Counted from the stretch's first letter, positions 49,526-58,945 are shown. The stretch is 64,000 nucleotides of DNA from Pseudomonadota bacterium (GCA_023433515.1 JAEZCN010000191.1:3692-67691), one strand, 5' to 3'. Made by a program: numbers and translations. The notes: generated by a model not told the origin, from the letters alone.

Positions 49526-50821
49526 ATGCGAAAACCAGCTTTCGGGACTTCTTGCGGCTGCATCGCGGCATTCATGCTCGCGGCCGCCGCGGGGCCGGCA
49601 TCGAGCAACGCGGCAGACAAGCTCGTGCCGCAACATTCGGAAGACGTTCGACCCGCACTCAAACGAGGCGCCGACGGAGAATCCGCGACTCTCGAGCTCG
49701 AGGCGTTCGACCGGGATTTCCGCCTGCAACTCACGATCAACCAGCGACTCGCGAATGTCGCTGCCGGCAGTTCCGTGCAGCTCTACAAGGGAACCGTCGA
49801 AGGCGTGCCCGGTTCCTGGGCGCGCATCAGCATTCAGGACGGTCGGCCGCGCGGCATGATTTGGGATGGCAGTGAGATATTCGTGGTCGATGCGGCGCCG
49901 GATGGAGTCAATTACGGCGCCGCAGGCACGGTGATGTTCAAATTATCGGACGCCGTGATGGAGCAGAGCGTTTCGCTCGACGGCGATACGGTGGAGACGC
50001 CGCGCGACGCATCGGCGGCCTACGACGCCATGATCGACGACGTGCGCGCCAGGATGCAGGGACTTCAGTCCGGCGCACCCGATGAGGTCGTCGAGATATC
50101 CATCCTCGGCGATGCGGACTACCTGGCTCGCTACTCGAGCGAAACGCAGGCCCGCGACGCGATTCTCACGCGCCTCAACAACGTGGACGGAATCTTCAGC
50201 GCGCAGCTCGGCGTGCAACTGCAGGTCGTGTCGGTGGATATCGCCGGCACTCACACGGCCAGCCTTTCCGGGACCACCGATTCCGGCAAATTGCTGGAAG
50301 AGCTCGGACAGTTGCGACGAGACAGGACCGCGCTTTCATCGACCGGACTCACACACTTGTTCACCGGGCGCCGGCTCAACGGCGACAGCGCGGGCATTGC
50401 CTACATGCTCGCACTCTGCAGCCCGCGTTATGCCACCAGTCTCGCCATGGCGCACGGCAACGCCGTGCTCGATAGTTTGATCACCGCGCACGAGATCGGT
50501 CATGTATTCGGCGCGCCCCACGACGGAGAGGATGACTGCTCGGGCACGCCGCAGGGCGAATACATCATGACGCCGTCGATCAGCACGTCGGTCGCGTCGT
50601 TCTCACAATGCAGCATCGACGAGATCGAAGCGGTGATCGACAGCTACTCGTGCGTGGTCCCGCTGCCGGCGTCCGGTCCGGCCCCGCTCGAGCCTCCGGC
50701 CCCGCCATCCGGTGACGGTGACGGAGGCGGAGGAAGCAGCGGAGGCGGCGGCGGATCGTTCGATCCGTTCCTGTTACTGCTCTTGCTCGCGCTCGGGGCG
50801 AGAAGGGCGCGTCGAACGTGA
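49526..50821 (+). CDS. Reprolysin-like zinc metallopeptidase with GlyGly-CTERM sorting tail
   Basis: 431 residues from the ATG at 49526, which starts the signal peptide. The zinc site is HEIGHVFGAPHD (HExxHxxGxxHD), the M12 reprolysin/metzincin motif. A propeptide-like domain of about 190 residues precedes the catalytic domain. The Met-turn region is EYIMTPSIS. After a Pro-rich linker (PAPLEPPAPPS) the C-terminus carries GGGGSFDPFLLLLLLALG and basic residues. This is a GlyGly-CTERM tail, used in gammaproteobacteria for rhombosortase-dependent sorting with type II secretion. It is probably secreted and processed at the surface. Confidence 0.88.
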   Translation: MRKPAFGTSCGCIAAFMLAAAAGPASSNAADKLVPQHSEDVRPALKRGADGESATLELEAFDRDFRLQLTINQRLANVAAGSSVQLYKGTVEGVPGSWARISIQDGRPRGMIWDGSEIFVVDAAPDGVNYGAAGTVMFKLSDAVMEQSVSLDGDTVETPRDASAAYDAMIDDVRARMQGLQSGAPDEVVEISILGDADYLARYSSETQARDAILTRLNNVDGIFSAQLGVQLQVVSVDIAGTHTASLSGTTDSGKLLEELGQLRRDRTALSSTGLTHLFTGRRLNGDSAGIAYMLALCSPRYATSLAMAHGNAVLDSLITAHEIGHVFGAPHDGEDDCSGTPQGEYIMTPSISTSVASFSQCSIDEIEAVIDSYSCVVPLPASGPAPLEPPAPPSGDGDGGGGSSGGGGGSFDPFLLLLLLALGARRARRT

Positions 50822-50864
50822 GTCCAACTTCCGGCGCCATTCACGACACCTTCTGATTTGCCGG

Positions 50865-51026
50865 CATGACCGGCTCGCAAACGGACTTGCCCGCGGTGGC
50901 GGTGGCGGATTAATCGATCCGGCCTTATTGCTGCTCATGCTTACGCTTCTGACCGTGCGACTGCGCCCCGGCACATCGCGCCAATGTTCGATAGCGGCGT
51001 CTACTGACTGGCTACGAGTCCTCTAG
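50865..51026 (+). pseudogene. Orphan second GlyGly-CTERM tail (gene remnant)
   Basis: Just after the metallopeptidase gene, a frame encodes GLARGGGGGLIDPALLLLML then TLLTVRLRP. This parallels the tail of the preceding protein (GGGGSFDPFLLLLLLALG): glycine run, D-P, Leu-rich helix, basic residues. No coding body or start codon with an RBS precedes it; the open frame upstream is only a shadow. It is best read as the remains of a second CTERM protein or a tail duplication. Confidence 0.5.
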
Positions 51027-51167
51027 CTGTCGACATCGCTTACAGTCGTGGGCTGTGGAATCGCTAACTTCTTGAAAAGACATTGGCGGCTTGCTTATTG
51101 CAGGCTTCCGCCTGGACTGGAATGGTAATCGTCAATAAGTACCAAACTAACAGGCAGGATTGAGAAT

Positions 51168-51884
51168 ATGCGCCTCGCAGCTTTTGTGATGGGTCTGGTC
51201 GCAATGGGCTCAGCGCACGCGACCATTATCACGATTGACGCTCGGGATCTTGCACCAGGCGCACCCGTCAACGCAGCAGGTGCAAGGTTTTCGGTGTTCA
51301 AGAATGAAGGAGGAATCGTCGCTCTTGAGCCGTTGTTAGGCGGTGGTAGCGTGATCGGCGGCCTCTTTGGCGGAATGTATGACGCATTCCCATGCGTGCT
51401 CGACTCGAGCTGCGTGACCGAGCCATTTGCCTTGCTGCGCGTCGATTTTCATTCGCCGACCGACTATGTGGGAATGCGCGCCGTAGTTTCGAATTTCGAA
51501 GATCCAGGCGCTCTATGGGCATTCAGGGCAGACGGCTCGCTGATCTCCTCATGCCATTTTTTCGGTGCAACGGCGCATGGGAGGCCGCCGCAGATAGGGG
51601 GTGTCGACTATGGATCGAGTGGGGAGCCCTGTGGGTACGTGCAGATGAGCGGCTGCGACCAGTGGACTTGCGCGACGTTCTTCAACTACATCTCAATTAC
51701 TTCTTCGTCATCGGAGATCGCCTTCGTGCTTTTCGGTGGGTACGCTCACAACTGGAATAGGCACGCTGCAGATCAAATTAGCTACAGCGTTTCAGAGCCG
51801 AGTTCGATCGTCTTGCTCAGCGTGGGGCTGCTCGGTGCTCTTGCCAGTGCCCGGCGACGACGTTTCGGCGTCGGCTTGCGCTAA
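51168..51884 (+). CDS. PEP-CTERM-like sorted extracellular protein
   Basis: 238 residues. Signal peptide MRLAAFVMGLVAMGSAHA, then a beta-rich domain with Cys pairs. The C-terminal SEPSSIVLLSVGLLGALASA followed by RRRR is a PEP-CTERM tail, recognised by exosortase and used by exopolysaccharide-producing bacteria. Codon use and local base composition are visibly less GC-rich than in neighbouring genes, which hints at later acquisition. No exosortase is encoded in this window. Function of the mature domain unknown. Confidence 0.75.
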   Translation: MRLAAFVMGLVAMGSAHATIITIDARDLAPGAPVNAAGARFSVFKNEGGIVALEPLLGGGSVIGGLFGGMYDAFPCVLDSSCVTEPFALLRVDFHSPTDYVGMRAVVSNFEDPGALWAFRADGSLISSCHFFGATAHGRPPQIGGVDYGSSGEPCGYVQMSGCDQWTCATFFNYISITSSSSEIAFVLFGGYAHNWNRHAADQISYSVSEPSSIVLLSVGLLGALASARRRRFGVGLR

Positions 51885-52039
51885 CTTCGTGGGACGAGGG
51901 AAATAGACTCGAGTTGGTGCTGCCCTCCCAGATAAGGAAACCTGCACACACGCGCTAACCATCTCGCGAAACTAGCTACCTGCAGAAATTGAGACCCAGC
52001 CGGAACTCCGGCTCGGCACAGTCCTGATATAACGCCCCG

Positions 52040-53203
52040 ATGGAATGCCCGAAGTGCCACCATCAGCAGGAAGCGACGGACAAGTGCGAGTCCTGTGGGG
52101 TGTATTTCTCGAAGCTGGCTGCTCCCTCGACCGCGCCGAAGCCGCCCCCGCGTCGCGGCGGGCCGCACGACGCGCCGGCGGGATCGAAGATCGGAATCGG
52201 TCCGATCGTCGCCACGGCTGCCGTCACCGGGTTGCTGGTCTTCTGGTTCATGCGCGACGAGGACGAGCGCCCAGCTCCCGTCAAGCCGGTGGCCGTTCGG
52301 ACGGACTTGCGGACGATCGAGCGTCCGCCGACGGAGGAAGTGGAAGACGCCGGGGAAGACGAAGAACTGAACAGTAGTCAGGCCGGCCCGACCGATTCGG
52401 CGACCCCCCTCGAAGCCGCGCGCGATGCAACGGTTCTCATCGAGACGCCTTTCGGGACGGGCTCGGGATTCATCGTCGACGGACAATGCAACGTCGTCAC
52501 CAACCGGCACGTGGTGGAGATGGACGGGGCAAAGATGGCCGACAGCGCCGTGCGCGACCGGGATACGCAGGCCAGACTGGCCCAGGCCGTGGATCGCCTC
52601 CGATATTCGCTCCGGACTGCCGAGGGGCGGTTGTACAACCTGCGCAATCAGCCCGGAACGAATGTCGAGCAGACCGTGCTCGAGCACAAGATCGCGGAGA
52701 TGCGCAAAGCGCTCTCGGATCCGGAGAAGCACTTCAAGAATTACGTCATCGAGACAGTCAACAAGGAAAGTCGCGCCGGATTCTCGGCGACGCTGGCTGA
52801 CGGCCGACGTTACGAAGGGCTGGACGCCAGGATCGCCGAGGACGTCGATCTCGCATTGTTCAAGCTGCCGGCGAAGTTCTGCACGTTCGTGCGTGCGGGT
52901 CGATCCACGGATCTCGGCTACGGCCAGCGCCTGTACACCATCGGCAATCCATCCGGCATGGCCTTCACGCTGACGTCGGGCGTCTACTCCGGCGAACGCG
53001 TCAACGGCGACAAGCGGCTGCTCCAGACGGACGCGCCTATCAACCCGGGCAATAGCGGCGGACCGCTGCTCACCGAAGATGGCCGTGTCGTCGGCGTCAA
53101 CACCATGGTCCTGCGCGGCACGCAGGGAATCGGATTCGCATTGCCGATCGAGCTGGTGTTCGATGCGTTTCCGGAGCTGAATGCGATGCGCTTCAGGGAC
53201 TGA
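52040..53203 (+). CDS. Membrane-anchored trypsin-like serine protease with N-terminal zinc ribbon
   Basis: 387 residues. A cytoplasmic zinc ribbon (ECPKCHHQQEATDKCESCG) and a membrane helix at about 52-70 are followed by an acidic linker. The protease domain has the triad His in NVVTNRHVVE, Asp in AEDVDLALFKLP and Ser in NPGNSGGPLL. There is a coiled insertion of about 60 residues between His and Asp. No PDZ domain is visible. This resembles HtrA-like proteases but with a zinc-ribbon N-terminus. It is convergent with the serpin gene 46 bases away. Confidence 0.85.
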   Translation: MECPKCHHQQEATDKCESCGVYFSKLAAPSTAPKPPPRRGGPHDAPAGSKIGIGPIVATAAVTGLLVFWFMRDEDERPAPVKPVAVRTDLRTIERPPTEEVEDAGEDEELNSSQAGPTDSATPLEAARDATVLIETPFGTGSGFIVDGQCNVVTNRHVVEMDGAKMADSAVRDRDTQARLAQAVDRLRYSLRTAEGRLYNLRNQPGTNVEQTVLEHKIAEMRKALSDPEKHFKNYVIETVNKESRAGFSATLADGRRYEGLDARIAEDVDLALFKLPAKFCTFVRAGRSTDLGYGQRLYTIGNPSGMAFTLTSGVYSGERVNGDKRLLQTDAPINPGNSGGPLLTEDGRVVGVNTMVLRGTQGIGFALPIELVFDAFPELNAMRFRD

Positions 53204-53249
53204 CGATTCGCGCGAGCGCTACACATTCTGACGAGCGGGGCTGCGCTCG

Positions 53250-54557
53250 TCAGCGCTCGGAAGGATCGACGACGCGGCCCTGGAACAGTATCGCTCCCGT
53301 CGCGTTGTGACGGATGAAGAACAGGAACGGGCGATCGACGACGAGCGTCGGGGGTGCCGACGTTACTCCAACCCCCACGCCGGTGGCGGCGGAGGCGGTC
53401 GTTCCCTTCTCGTCCACGGCGATGATCGCCTTGTGTATGACGCTCTGAACCTGCAGACCGCGCGCGCCGTCGATGCCCGAAAAATCGGCGCTGTCGCCGA
53501 ATGCTACGGGCATTCCCAGCGCCGACAGCGACTGGTTGAGCGGAACTTCGGTGCCGAACTCGAAACGCGGCATGATCAGGTTGGCGCCGCCGGCCGGCGG
53601 CGCCCCCGCGAGAATGGCACCGACGGATTCGGTAGTCAGGCCGGACTCGAAGCCCGAAAACGTGCCGGCGTCCGGGACCACGATGATCATCGAGGTCGTG
53701 TCGCCCACGTAGTCCAGTGCACCCGCGTTCCAGCCCGGGCCGTTCCAGATGCCTGCGTTGTATTGCCCGTTCATCATCGGCACGGAAACGTCGCCGGTGA
53801 GCGCGTGGAAGGTCGCGTTGGAGCTGTCTTTCAGGAACGGGACCTTCCAGTCCCCGTGGAAGAAGACCGCGTTGGCCAACACCAGCCGGGTGAGCGTGTT
53901 GATGGACCCCTCGGGGAACAGTGTCGGTATCTGATCCTCCGTCACATCGGCGACCCAGCGATTGATCGACTGGCGGGCTTGCTCGGGGGCGGAGGAGAAA
54001 TTCTCCGTATGGAGACCGGCGTCGTAATTTTCCGCGAGCACGTCGAGGTAGGCAGGCAGGACGTTCAGGCCCTGCTGGATCCAGATCGAATTCGCGATGT
54101 TCACGCGAAATGACGCCGGGTCGCCGGCGGGCGGTGGAGTGGTCAGTGCCAGGTCCAGCGCATTGAAGGCGGCGTGCAGCCGTGGGGCGGGCAGGCTGAA
54201 GCGGAGGGCATCGGCCATCTGCGTCGCGGTCGTCGTCCTCGCGCCGGCGTACAACATCGCGAGCGCGGTCGAGATGCTGGTCTGGGAGTAGACGAAATTG
54301 CCCTGATCCTGCGACCGGATCTGGTGGTAGAGGTCGATCGAGAATGCGAGGTTGTCGTTCGCGAAGGTGGCGGCGTCTTCGTTGCTGACCAGCGGGGACG
54401 TGAGACGCTGCCTGGAGGAGCGCAGCTCGTTCAACTGGAAGTCGTCGCGTGGGGACGAGCCATCGGCGCTACCCGAGCCGCCGCAGGACGACAGCGTCAT
54501 CACGGACATCAGGACCAGGCACGGCAACATCACCAGCGAATCGAGTAGACGTCTCAT
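53250..54557 (-). CDS. Lipoprotein serpin (serine protease inhibitor)
   Basis: 435 residues from the ATG at 54557 (GGAGG five bases upstream). The lipobox is LSSCGG. The serpin fold is clear: NFVYSQTSISTALAMLYAGA, LANAVFFHGDWKVPF and the hinge KAIIAVDEKGTTASAATGV. Aligning the hinge with alpha-1-antitrypsin (EKGTEAAGA) puts P1 at the Thr and P1' at the Ser of VGVTSAPPT. The distal part VVDRPFLFFIRH fits strands 1C/4B. A Thr at P1 suggests a target protease with a small-residue preference. Bacterial serpins are thought to guard against host or own proteases. The neighbouring trypsin-like protease is a candidate partner. Confidence 0.92.
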   Translation of the reverse strand: MRRLLDSLVMLPCLVLMSVMTLSSCGGSGSADGSSPRDDFQLNELRSSRQRLTSPLVSNEDAATFANDNLAFSIDLYHQIRSQDQGNFVYSQTSISTALAMLYAGARTTTATQMADALRFSLPAPRLHAAFNALDLALTTPPPAGDPASFRVNIANSIWIQQGLNVLPAYLDVLAENYDAGLHTENFSSAPEQARQSINRWVADVTEDQIPTLFPEGSINTLTRLVLANAVFFHGDWKVPFLKDSSNATFHALTGDVSVPMMNGQYNAGIWNGPGWNAGALDYVGDTTSMIIVVPDAGTFSGFESGLTTESVGAILAGAPPAGGANLIMPRFEFGTEVPLNQSLSALGMPVAFGDSADFSGIDGARGLQVQSVIHKAIIAVDEKGTTASAATGVGVGVTSAPPTLVVDRPFLFFIRHNATGAILFQGRVVDPSER

Positions 54558-54790
54558 GGCCACCTCCCTCGTAAACGTGGATGAGAGCTTTGCACGACAC
54601 CCATCGGGCGTCTGTGAAGATCTGTGTTCCGGGCCGGCCGGCGTCCCGCATATCTAACTAACTGATGCGAAAGAAATATTGACGCGGTCGCTCCCGAGTT
54701 CGATCGATTGATCGCCGGCGCGCGATTGCGCGAGCGGACGCATGAGGGAGGATCGGTCGATGCGCACGGCCGCAAGCAAACGCCTGCCCG

Positions 54791-56083
54791 TCAGAACGCC
54801 GCGTCGAACCCGATCAGCAGGTAGTTCTCGAGGGTCTCGTGCCCCACGAAGTCGGGATCATCGTCGCGGCTCAGCAGGTCCGCATTCACTTCGATGACGC
54901 CCTTCACATTTCGCATGAAGTAGTACGACGCGCTCAGCGTGAGTGAATTCATGTCGATGCCCTCGAACACGGTCTGGGTGCCCTCGAAATCGCGCGAGTC
55001 GTTGTAGTTGTAGAGCAGCGAGAAAGTCCAGCGGTCGCTGTGGATGTAATCCACGCCGGCAAACGCGCCGAACCAGCGGAAGTCGCGCTCGGGTTCGACG
55101 TCCAGGAAATCATCCCACTCGCTCCACAATACCTGCGCGAACCAGTACGTCTTGGCGCCGCGCTGGCCCGAGATGTCCAGGCCATACACCCGGCGGTCCG
55201 TGTCGCGTGCGCCGATGCGCTCACCGGCGGAACCGGCGGCGCTGCGCTGCTCGCCGGCCAGGCCGAAAAGGCCGGTGGAGACGAGGCCGAACCGCGTGCC
55301 GACGCGCATGAACATCGACTTGCTGTCGTCGTTGTCGAACATCCGGTCGGGCCGCCGGAATCCCGGTGAGTCGATGTTCAGGTTGGCGTCGATACCATTG
55401 CCGTTCACGGCGCCGATGTCCACATCGACAGGCCCCAGCCCACGGCCTAACAACACGCCGCGCTCGTACGTGATGCCCGCCATGCGATAGAGCTGGAAGT
55501 CCTGGAAGGTGAGGCGCGTTTCACGCGGAAACATCAGGTCCGAGACCTGGAACTGGCCGAGCTGCATGCCGATGCCAGTGCCGAAGACATCGTCATGGCT
55601 GAACCAGGCGTCCTCGATCAGTACGGTGCCGTTCTCGCCCTTCTCCGCGAAGATGCCGTATGCATAAAAGGTGATGTGGTCGGAGAGCGGCGCCGACATG
55701 ATCAGCTTGATCAGATAGGGCGCCTGGACATCGAAGCTCGAGCCGTTGCCGGTGGGGCCGGTGACAGGATCAACATCCTCGCCGTCACGGCCCTGCACGA
55801 ACGCTTGTGCCCGGATACCAAGGGGCAGGGACGACGGCAACGCGAGCCGATCGTCGCCGCCGCTCACCGCTTTCTCCTTCCAGTTCGGCAACCTCATGTT
55901 GAGGTCGTCCCGGAAGCTCTCGCCGAAGGCATTGAGCCGCGGATAGGCCGAATGGCAGACGTTGCAGCTCATCTCGTACTGCCGCGCGAACCCGGGCATG
56001 GCTTGAGATGTTCCGCTGAATGCCAGTGCGATCAGCAGCGCAACAGCGGGCGCAGAAAAGAACGGCAACCCCGATCTGCTCAT
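54791..56083 (-). CDS. Outer-membrane porin-like protein with an N-terminal c-type heme motif
   Basis: 430 residues. The signal peptide ends near SQAMPG. A single heme motif CNVCH lies at about residue 40 in the conserved setting YEMSCNVCHSAYPRLNAFG. The remainder is an amphipathic beta-barrel with alternating aromatics (for example LLYNYNDSRDFEG, LTLSASYYFMRNV), ending in Phe (IGFDAAF), typical of outer-membrane proteins. The family combines cytochrome and porin and is linked to electron or substrate transfer across the outer membrane. Divergent from the ferric-reductase-like operon. Confidence 0.8.
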   Translation of the reverse strand: MSRSGLPFFSAPAVALLIALAFSGTSQAMPGFARQYEMSCNVCHSAYPRLNAFGESFRDDLNMRLPNWKEKAVSGGDDRLALPSSLPLGIRAQAFVQGRDGEDVDPVTGPTGNGSSFDVQAPYLIKLIMSAPLSDHITFYAYGIFAEKGENGTVLIEDAWFSHDDVFGTGIGMQLGQFQVSDLMFPRETRLTFQDFQLYRMAGITYERGVLLGRGLGPVDVDIGAVNGNGIDANLNIDSPGFRRPDRMFDNDDSKSMFMRVGTRFGLVSTGLFGLAGEQRSAAGSAGERIGARDTDRRVYGLDISGQRGAKTYWFAQVLWSEWDDFLDVEPERDFRWFGAFAGVDYIHSDRWTFSLLYNYNDSRDFEGTQTVFEGIDMNSLTLSASYYFMRNVKGVIEVNADLLSRDDDPDFVGHETLENYLLIGFDAAF

Positions 56084-56400
56084 GAGGGGGAGAATGCCAC
56101 CAATCGTCCATCTCGAGACACGCGCCCACTACGTAAGGGGCTCAGTAGAAGGCCGTATCCGCACAGTCGGACATCCGGAGCAGCATCCGTTCTCTATCTA
56201 GTGGCGATGAAGTCTCACGTACGGGGGACCTGATGACGCACCGCAACCCGGCCGTCGGCGAGCCGATCGACGTGCGCTGCTGCCGGCGGAGCAGCCTCAG
56301 TGCGACTTTCACCGGGCAGTCATCGTGATTTCCGACGGTCAGTCACGAAGCTGGAGGCGAATGATCCGCGATCTCTTCTCGAGAGTGGAATAGTTCAGAC
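56084..56400. other. Intergenic region between divergent genes
   Basis: No convincing gene. A 31-codon ORF (56233-56328) has GGGGGA just upstream, but its sequence is not distinctive. One CTATCTAG octamer lies at 56194-56201. The region should carry the divergent promoters of the porin-like gene and the ferric-reductase operon. I see no strong inverted repeat. Confidence 0.3.
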
Positions 56401-57672
56401 ATGCGGACTCACCGGATCGCCGGGTGGCAGGTCGTGATCGGGGTCACCGCGATCACAGCGGTGCTCGTGCTGGCGGAAATTCCACGCGACACCTGGCTCT
56501 CGAGTGCGGCCGCAAGTCTGGTGCTCGGGGCGTCCGCACTCGCTCTCATGGGCACCGCGGCCCTGCTTGCAGCTCGCTGGAAGGTGATCGAATCCGTTCT
56601 CGGAGGGCTCGATCGCGTCTACCTGGCGCACAAGTGGCTGGCGGTGTGGGCTCTCGTCTTCGCCTCGGTGCACCTGGTTTTCCAGGCCGAATTGAAGGTG
56701 TGGGACTTAGCTTCCATCCTTGAACTCCCGCGATACACGACAAGGCTGGTGCGGCAGCTCAGTTTCGTCGCGCTCATGTTGATCGTGTTGCTCGCGCTGA
56801 ACCGCAAGATTCCTTACAGCACCTGGCGATGGTGGCACAAGCTTTCCGGGCCACTGTTCCTGATCGTCATCCTTCACTGGCTGAGCATCCGTTCGCCCGT
56901 CGCGCTCGCAAGCCCGGCGGGCATCTGGCTTGCGGGAATCGCCTCGCTGGGCGTCGCGGGCGCTGCGTACAAGTTGTTGCTGTACCCACGTGTCGGGAAC
57001 TCCGCCGAATATGAGGTTCTGCAAGCATCGCCCGAGGGCTCGGCGCTGCACCTCGAACTCCAGCCGGTCGGCAAGCCGATCTCGTTCAAGGCGGGGCAGT
57101 TCGGATTCCTGAGCATCAAGGAAGACGGGTTGCGGGAGCCGCACCCCTTCACGATCGCCGCACGCAGTCCTGAAGGTCGAGTCCATTTCGTGATTCGCGA
57201 TCTCGGCGACTACACGCATCGGCTCATCGAAGTCACACGCCCCGGCATGCGCGCCGACATCTACGCACCCTACGGTCGCTTCGCACGTGTCTCCTCGGCC
57301 TCGCACGAGATATGGATCGCTGGCGGCGTGGGTGTGACGCCTTTCATCGCGTGGCTGACAGACCCCGAAGCCGTGCCCTTCGAGCGAGTCACGTTCTTCT
57401 ACTTCTTCACTCCCGGTCGCGAATTCCCCAGTGCCGCTTCGCTGCGGGAACTGTCGGAGAAACATGGAGTGGAATTCGTGGCGGTGTCGCAGGGACCTTC
57501 GAGTCCTGAGTTCACCGATATCCTGGCACGGATCGCGAACAGCGCGGACGCCACGCAAGTGACCGTGAGTCTGTGCGGCCCGAAGGGCCTGCTTGCAGCC
57601 GTTCGCGCGCGGATGCGGTTGAATGGCATGCCGCAGAAGAACCTGCACTACGAATACTTCGAATTCAGATGA
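56401..57672 (+). CDS. Ferric-reductase-like transmembrane flavoprotein
   Basis: 423 residues. Six membrane helices (to about residue 200) include His-containing segments such as LAHKWLAVWALVFASVHLVF and WWHKLSGPLFLIVILHWL, suited to ligating two hemes. The cytoplasmic part has a FAD-binding block (REPHPFTIAARSP), an NAD(P) site (WIAGGVGVTPFIAWL) and the end CGPKGLLAAVRA. This is the FRE/NOX-like architecture, which passes electrons from NAD(P)H across the membrane. It is the first gene of a four-gene operon; its stop overlaps the next start as ATGA. Confidence 0.85.
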   Translation: MRTHRIAGWQVVIGVTAITAVLVLAEIPRDTWLSSAAASLVLGASALALMGTAALLAARWKVIESVLGGLDRVYLAHKWLAVWALVFASVHLVFQAELKVWDLASILELPRYTTRLVRQLSFVALMLIVLLALNRKIPYSTWRWWHKLSGPLFLIVILHWLSIRSPVALASPAGIWLAGIASLGVAGAAYKLLLYPRVGNSAEYEVLQASPEGSALHLELQPVGKPISFKAGQFGFLSIKEDGLREPHPFTIAARSPEGRVHFVIRDLGDYTHRLIEVTRPGMRADIYAPYGRFARVSSASHEIWIAGGVGVTPFIAWLTDPEAVPFERVTFFYFFTPGREFPSAASLRELSEKHGVEFVAVSQGPSSPEFTDILARIANSADATQVTVSLCGPKGLLAAVRARMRLNGMPQKNLHYEYFEFR

Positions 57673-58940
57673 CCGACCGGAGAGTCACGTGGCTCCCTTT
57701 GCATCTGAAGCCGCTGCTGCGCTTTCGAGTGCTCCTGGCATTGCTGCTCGCACTGATGGTGCTGCTGCTGTTGTGGGCGAAGCTGCGCGGGCCCGTGCTG
57801 CCCGGCTATCGCATCGAATCCGGTCCGCTGGTGCAGAACGTCGTGGCGACCGGCCGCGTGATCGCCACGTCGCGCGCGCAGGTCGGTAGTGAGATCACAG
57901 GCACCGTGCTCGAACGGCGGGTGAAGGAAGGAGACAGCGTGAAGGCGGGCGACATCCTGGTCACGTTGCGCTCGGAGGATCTCGTCGCCCGCGTTCGCGA
58001 AGCCGAGGCGGCGCTGCGACAGCTCGAGTCGGCCACGCGCCCGCAACGACAGGCGGAACTGCGGCAGGCCGAGGCGCAGCTCGCGCAGGCCACGCGGGAG
58101 CGCGCGCGCCGCGCGGAACTCATTACACGGCAGCTCGTCGCCCGCGAGGCGCTCGAACAAGCCGAGGAAGCCGAGACCGTGGCGCGCGCGACGGCGGAAC
58201 GGGCGCGCCTTGCCGCCGACGCCGTGGCAACCGGCCGCAGCGAAGAGCGTCAGCTTCGCGAGCGCCTGGCCGCGGCGCGGGCGCAGCTCGAGAAAGCCGT
58301 GGTTCGCGCAACCGTCGAGGGGACAGTGCTGACTCGCAATGTCGAACCGGGCGATCTGGTGCAGCCCGGGCGCGTCCTGCTCGAGATCGCGCGCAGCGGC
58401 GACACGGAGATCGAAGTCCCCGTCGACGAGAAAAACCTGGCGACGCTCGCATTGGGACAGCAGGCGCAGTGTCTCGCCGACGCGTTCCCCGACCGGCCCT
58501 TCGGCGCGGTGGTCAACTACATCGCGCCGAGCATCGACGCGGGGCGTGGCACGGTCTCAGTTCGCCTCACAGTCGAGCCGGTTCCGGCCTTCCTGCGTCA
58601 GGACATGACCGTGACGGTTACCGTGGAAACCGGACGCCGCGAGGACGCGCGCGTCGTGCCCAACGATGCCGTGTTCGCGGCGGATACTCCGCAGCCGTTC
58701 GTGCTGGCGGTGCGCAATGGTCGTGTCGAGCGGCAACCCGTGACGCTGGGCCTGAGAGGGATGGCGCTGTCCGAAGTGACCGCGGGACTGAACGTCGGGG
58801 ATCGGGTGCTGGCGGCCGCGGCGGATCACCAGAACCTGTCGGACGGCGCCCGCGTTCGCGTGAGCATCGAGGCGGTTCCCGCATCGGGCATGGAGGCCAG
58901 TAGCGGCGCGCGCAATGAGATTCCGGTCCAGCTCGACTGA
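57669..58940 (+). CDS. Periplasmic adaptor (membrane-fusion protein) of a MacA/DevB-like ABC exporter
   Basis: 423 residues. A signal-anchor at about 18-40 is followed by VVATGRVIATSRAQVGSEIT and VLERRVKEGDSVKAGDI, the first lipoyl half. A long coiled-coil hairpin (about residues 95-205) follows, then AQLEKAVVRATVEGTVLTRN with VEPGDLVQPG for the second half, and a beta-barrel domain (VPVDEKNLATLALGQQ). The start codon overlaps the previous stop (ATGA). It bridges the inner-membrane permease and an outer-membrane channel. No outer-membrane TolC-like gene is visible here. Confidence 0.88.
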   Translation: MTDRRVTWLPLHLKPLLRFRVLLALLLALMVLLLLWAKLRGPVLPGYRIESGPLVQNVVATGRVIATSRAQVGSEITGTVLERRVKEGDSVKAGDILVTLRSEDLVARVREAEAALRQLESATRPQRQAELRQAEAQLAQATRERARRAELITRQLVAREALEQAEEAETVARATAERARLAADAVATGRSEERQLRERLAAARAQLEKAVVRATVEGTVLTRNVEPGDLVQPGRVLLEIARSGDTEIEVPVDEKNLATLALGQQAQCLADAFPDRPFGAVVNYIAPSIDAGRGTVSVRLTVEPVPAFLRQDMTVTVTVETGRREDARVVPNDAVFAADTPQPFVLAVRNGRVERQPVTLGLRGMALSEVTAGLNVGDRVLAAAADHQNLSDGARVRVSIEAVPASGMEASSGARNEIPVQLD

Positions 58941-58945
58941 CGATC

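Noticed and set aside
25186..55450. Recurrent GTTAGGC heptamer
   Set aside because: About seven copies, roughly what composition predicts.
56233..56328. A 31-codon ORF upstream of the ferric-reductase gene
   Set aside because: It has an RBS-like GGGGGA but no distinctive sequence and no downstream signal; chance is more likely.
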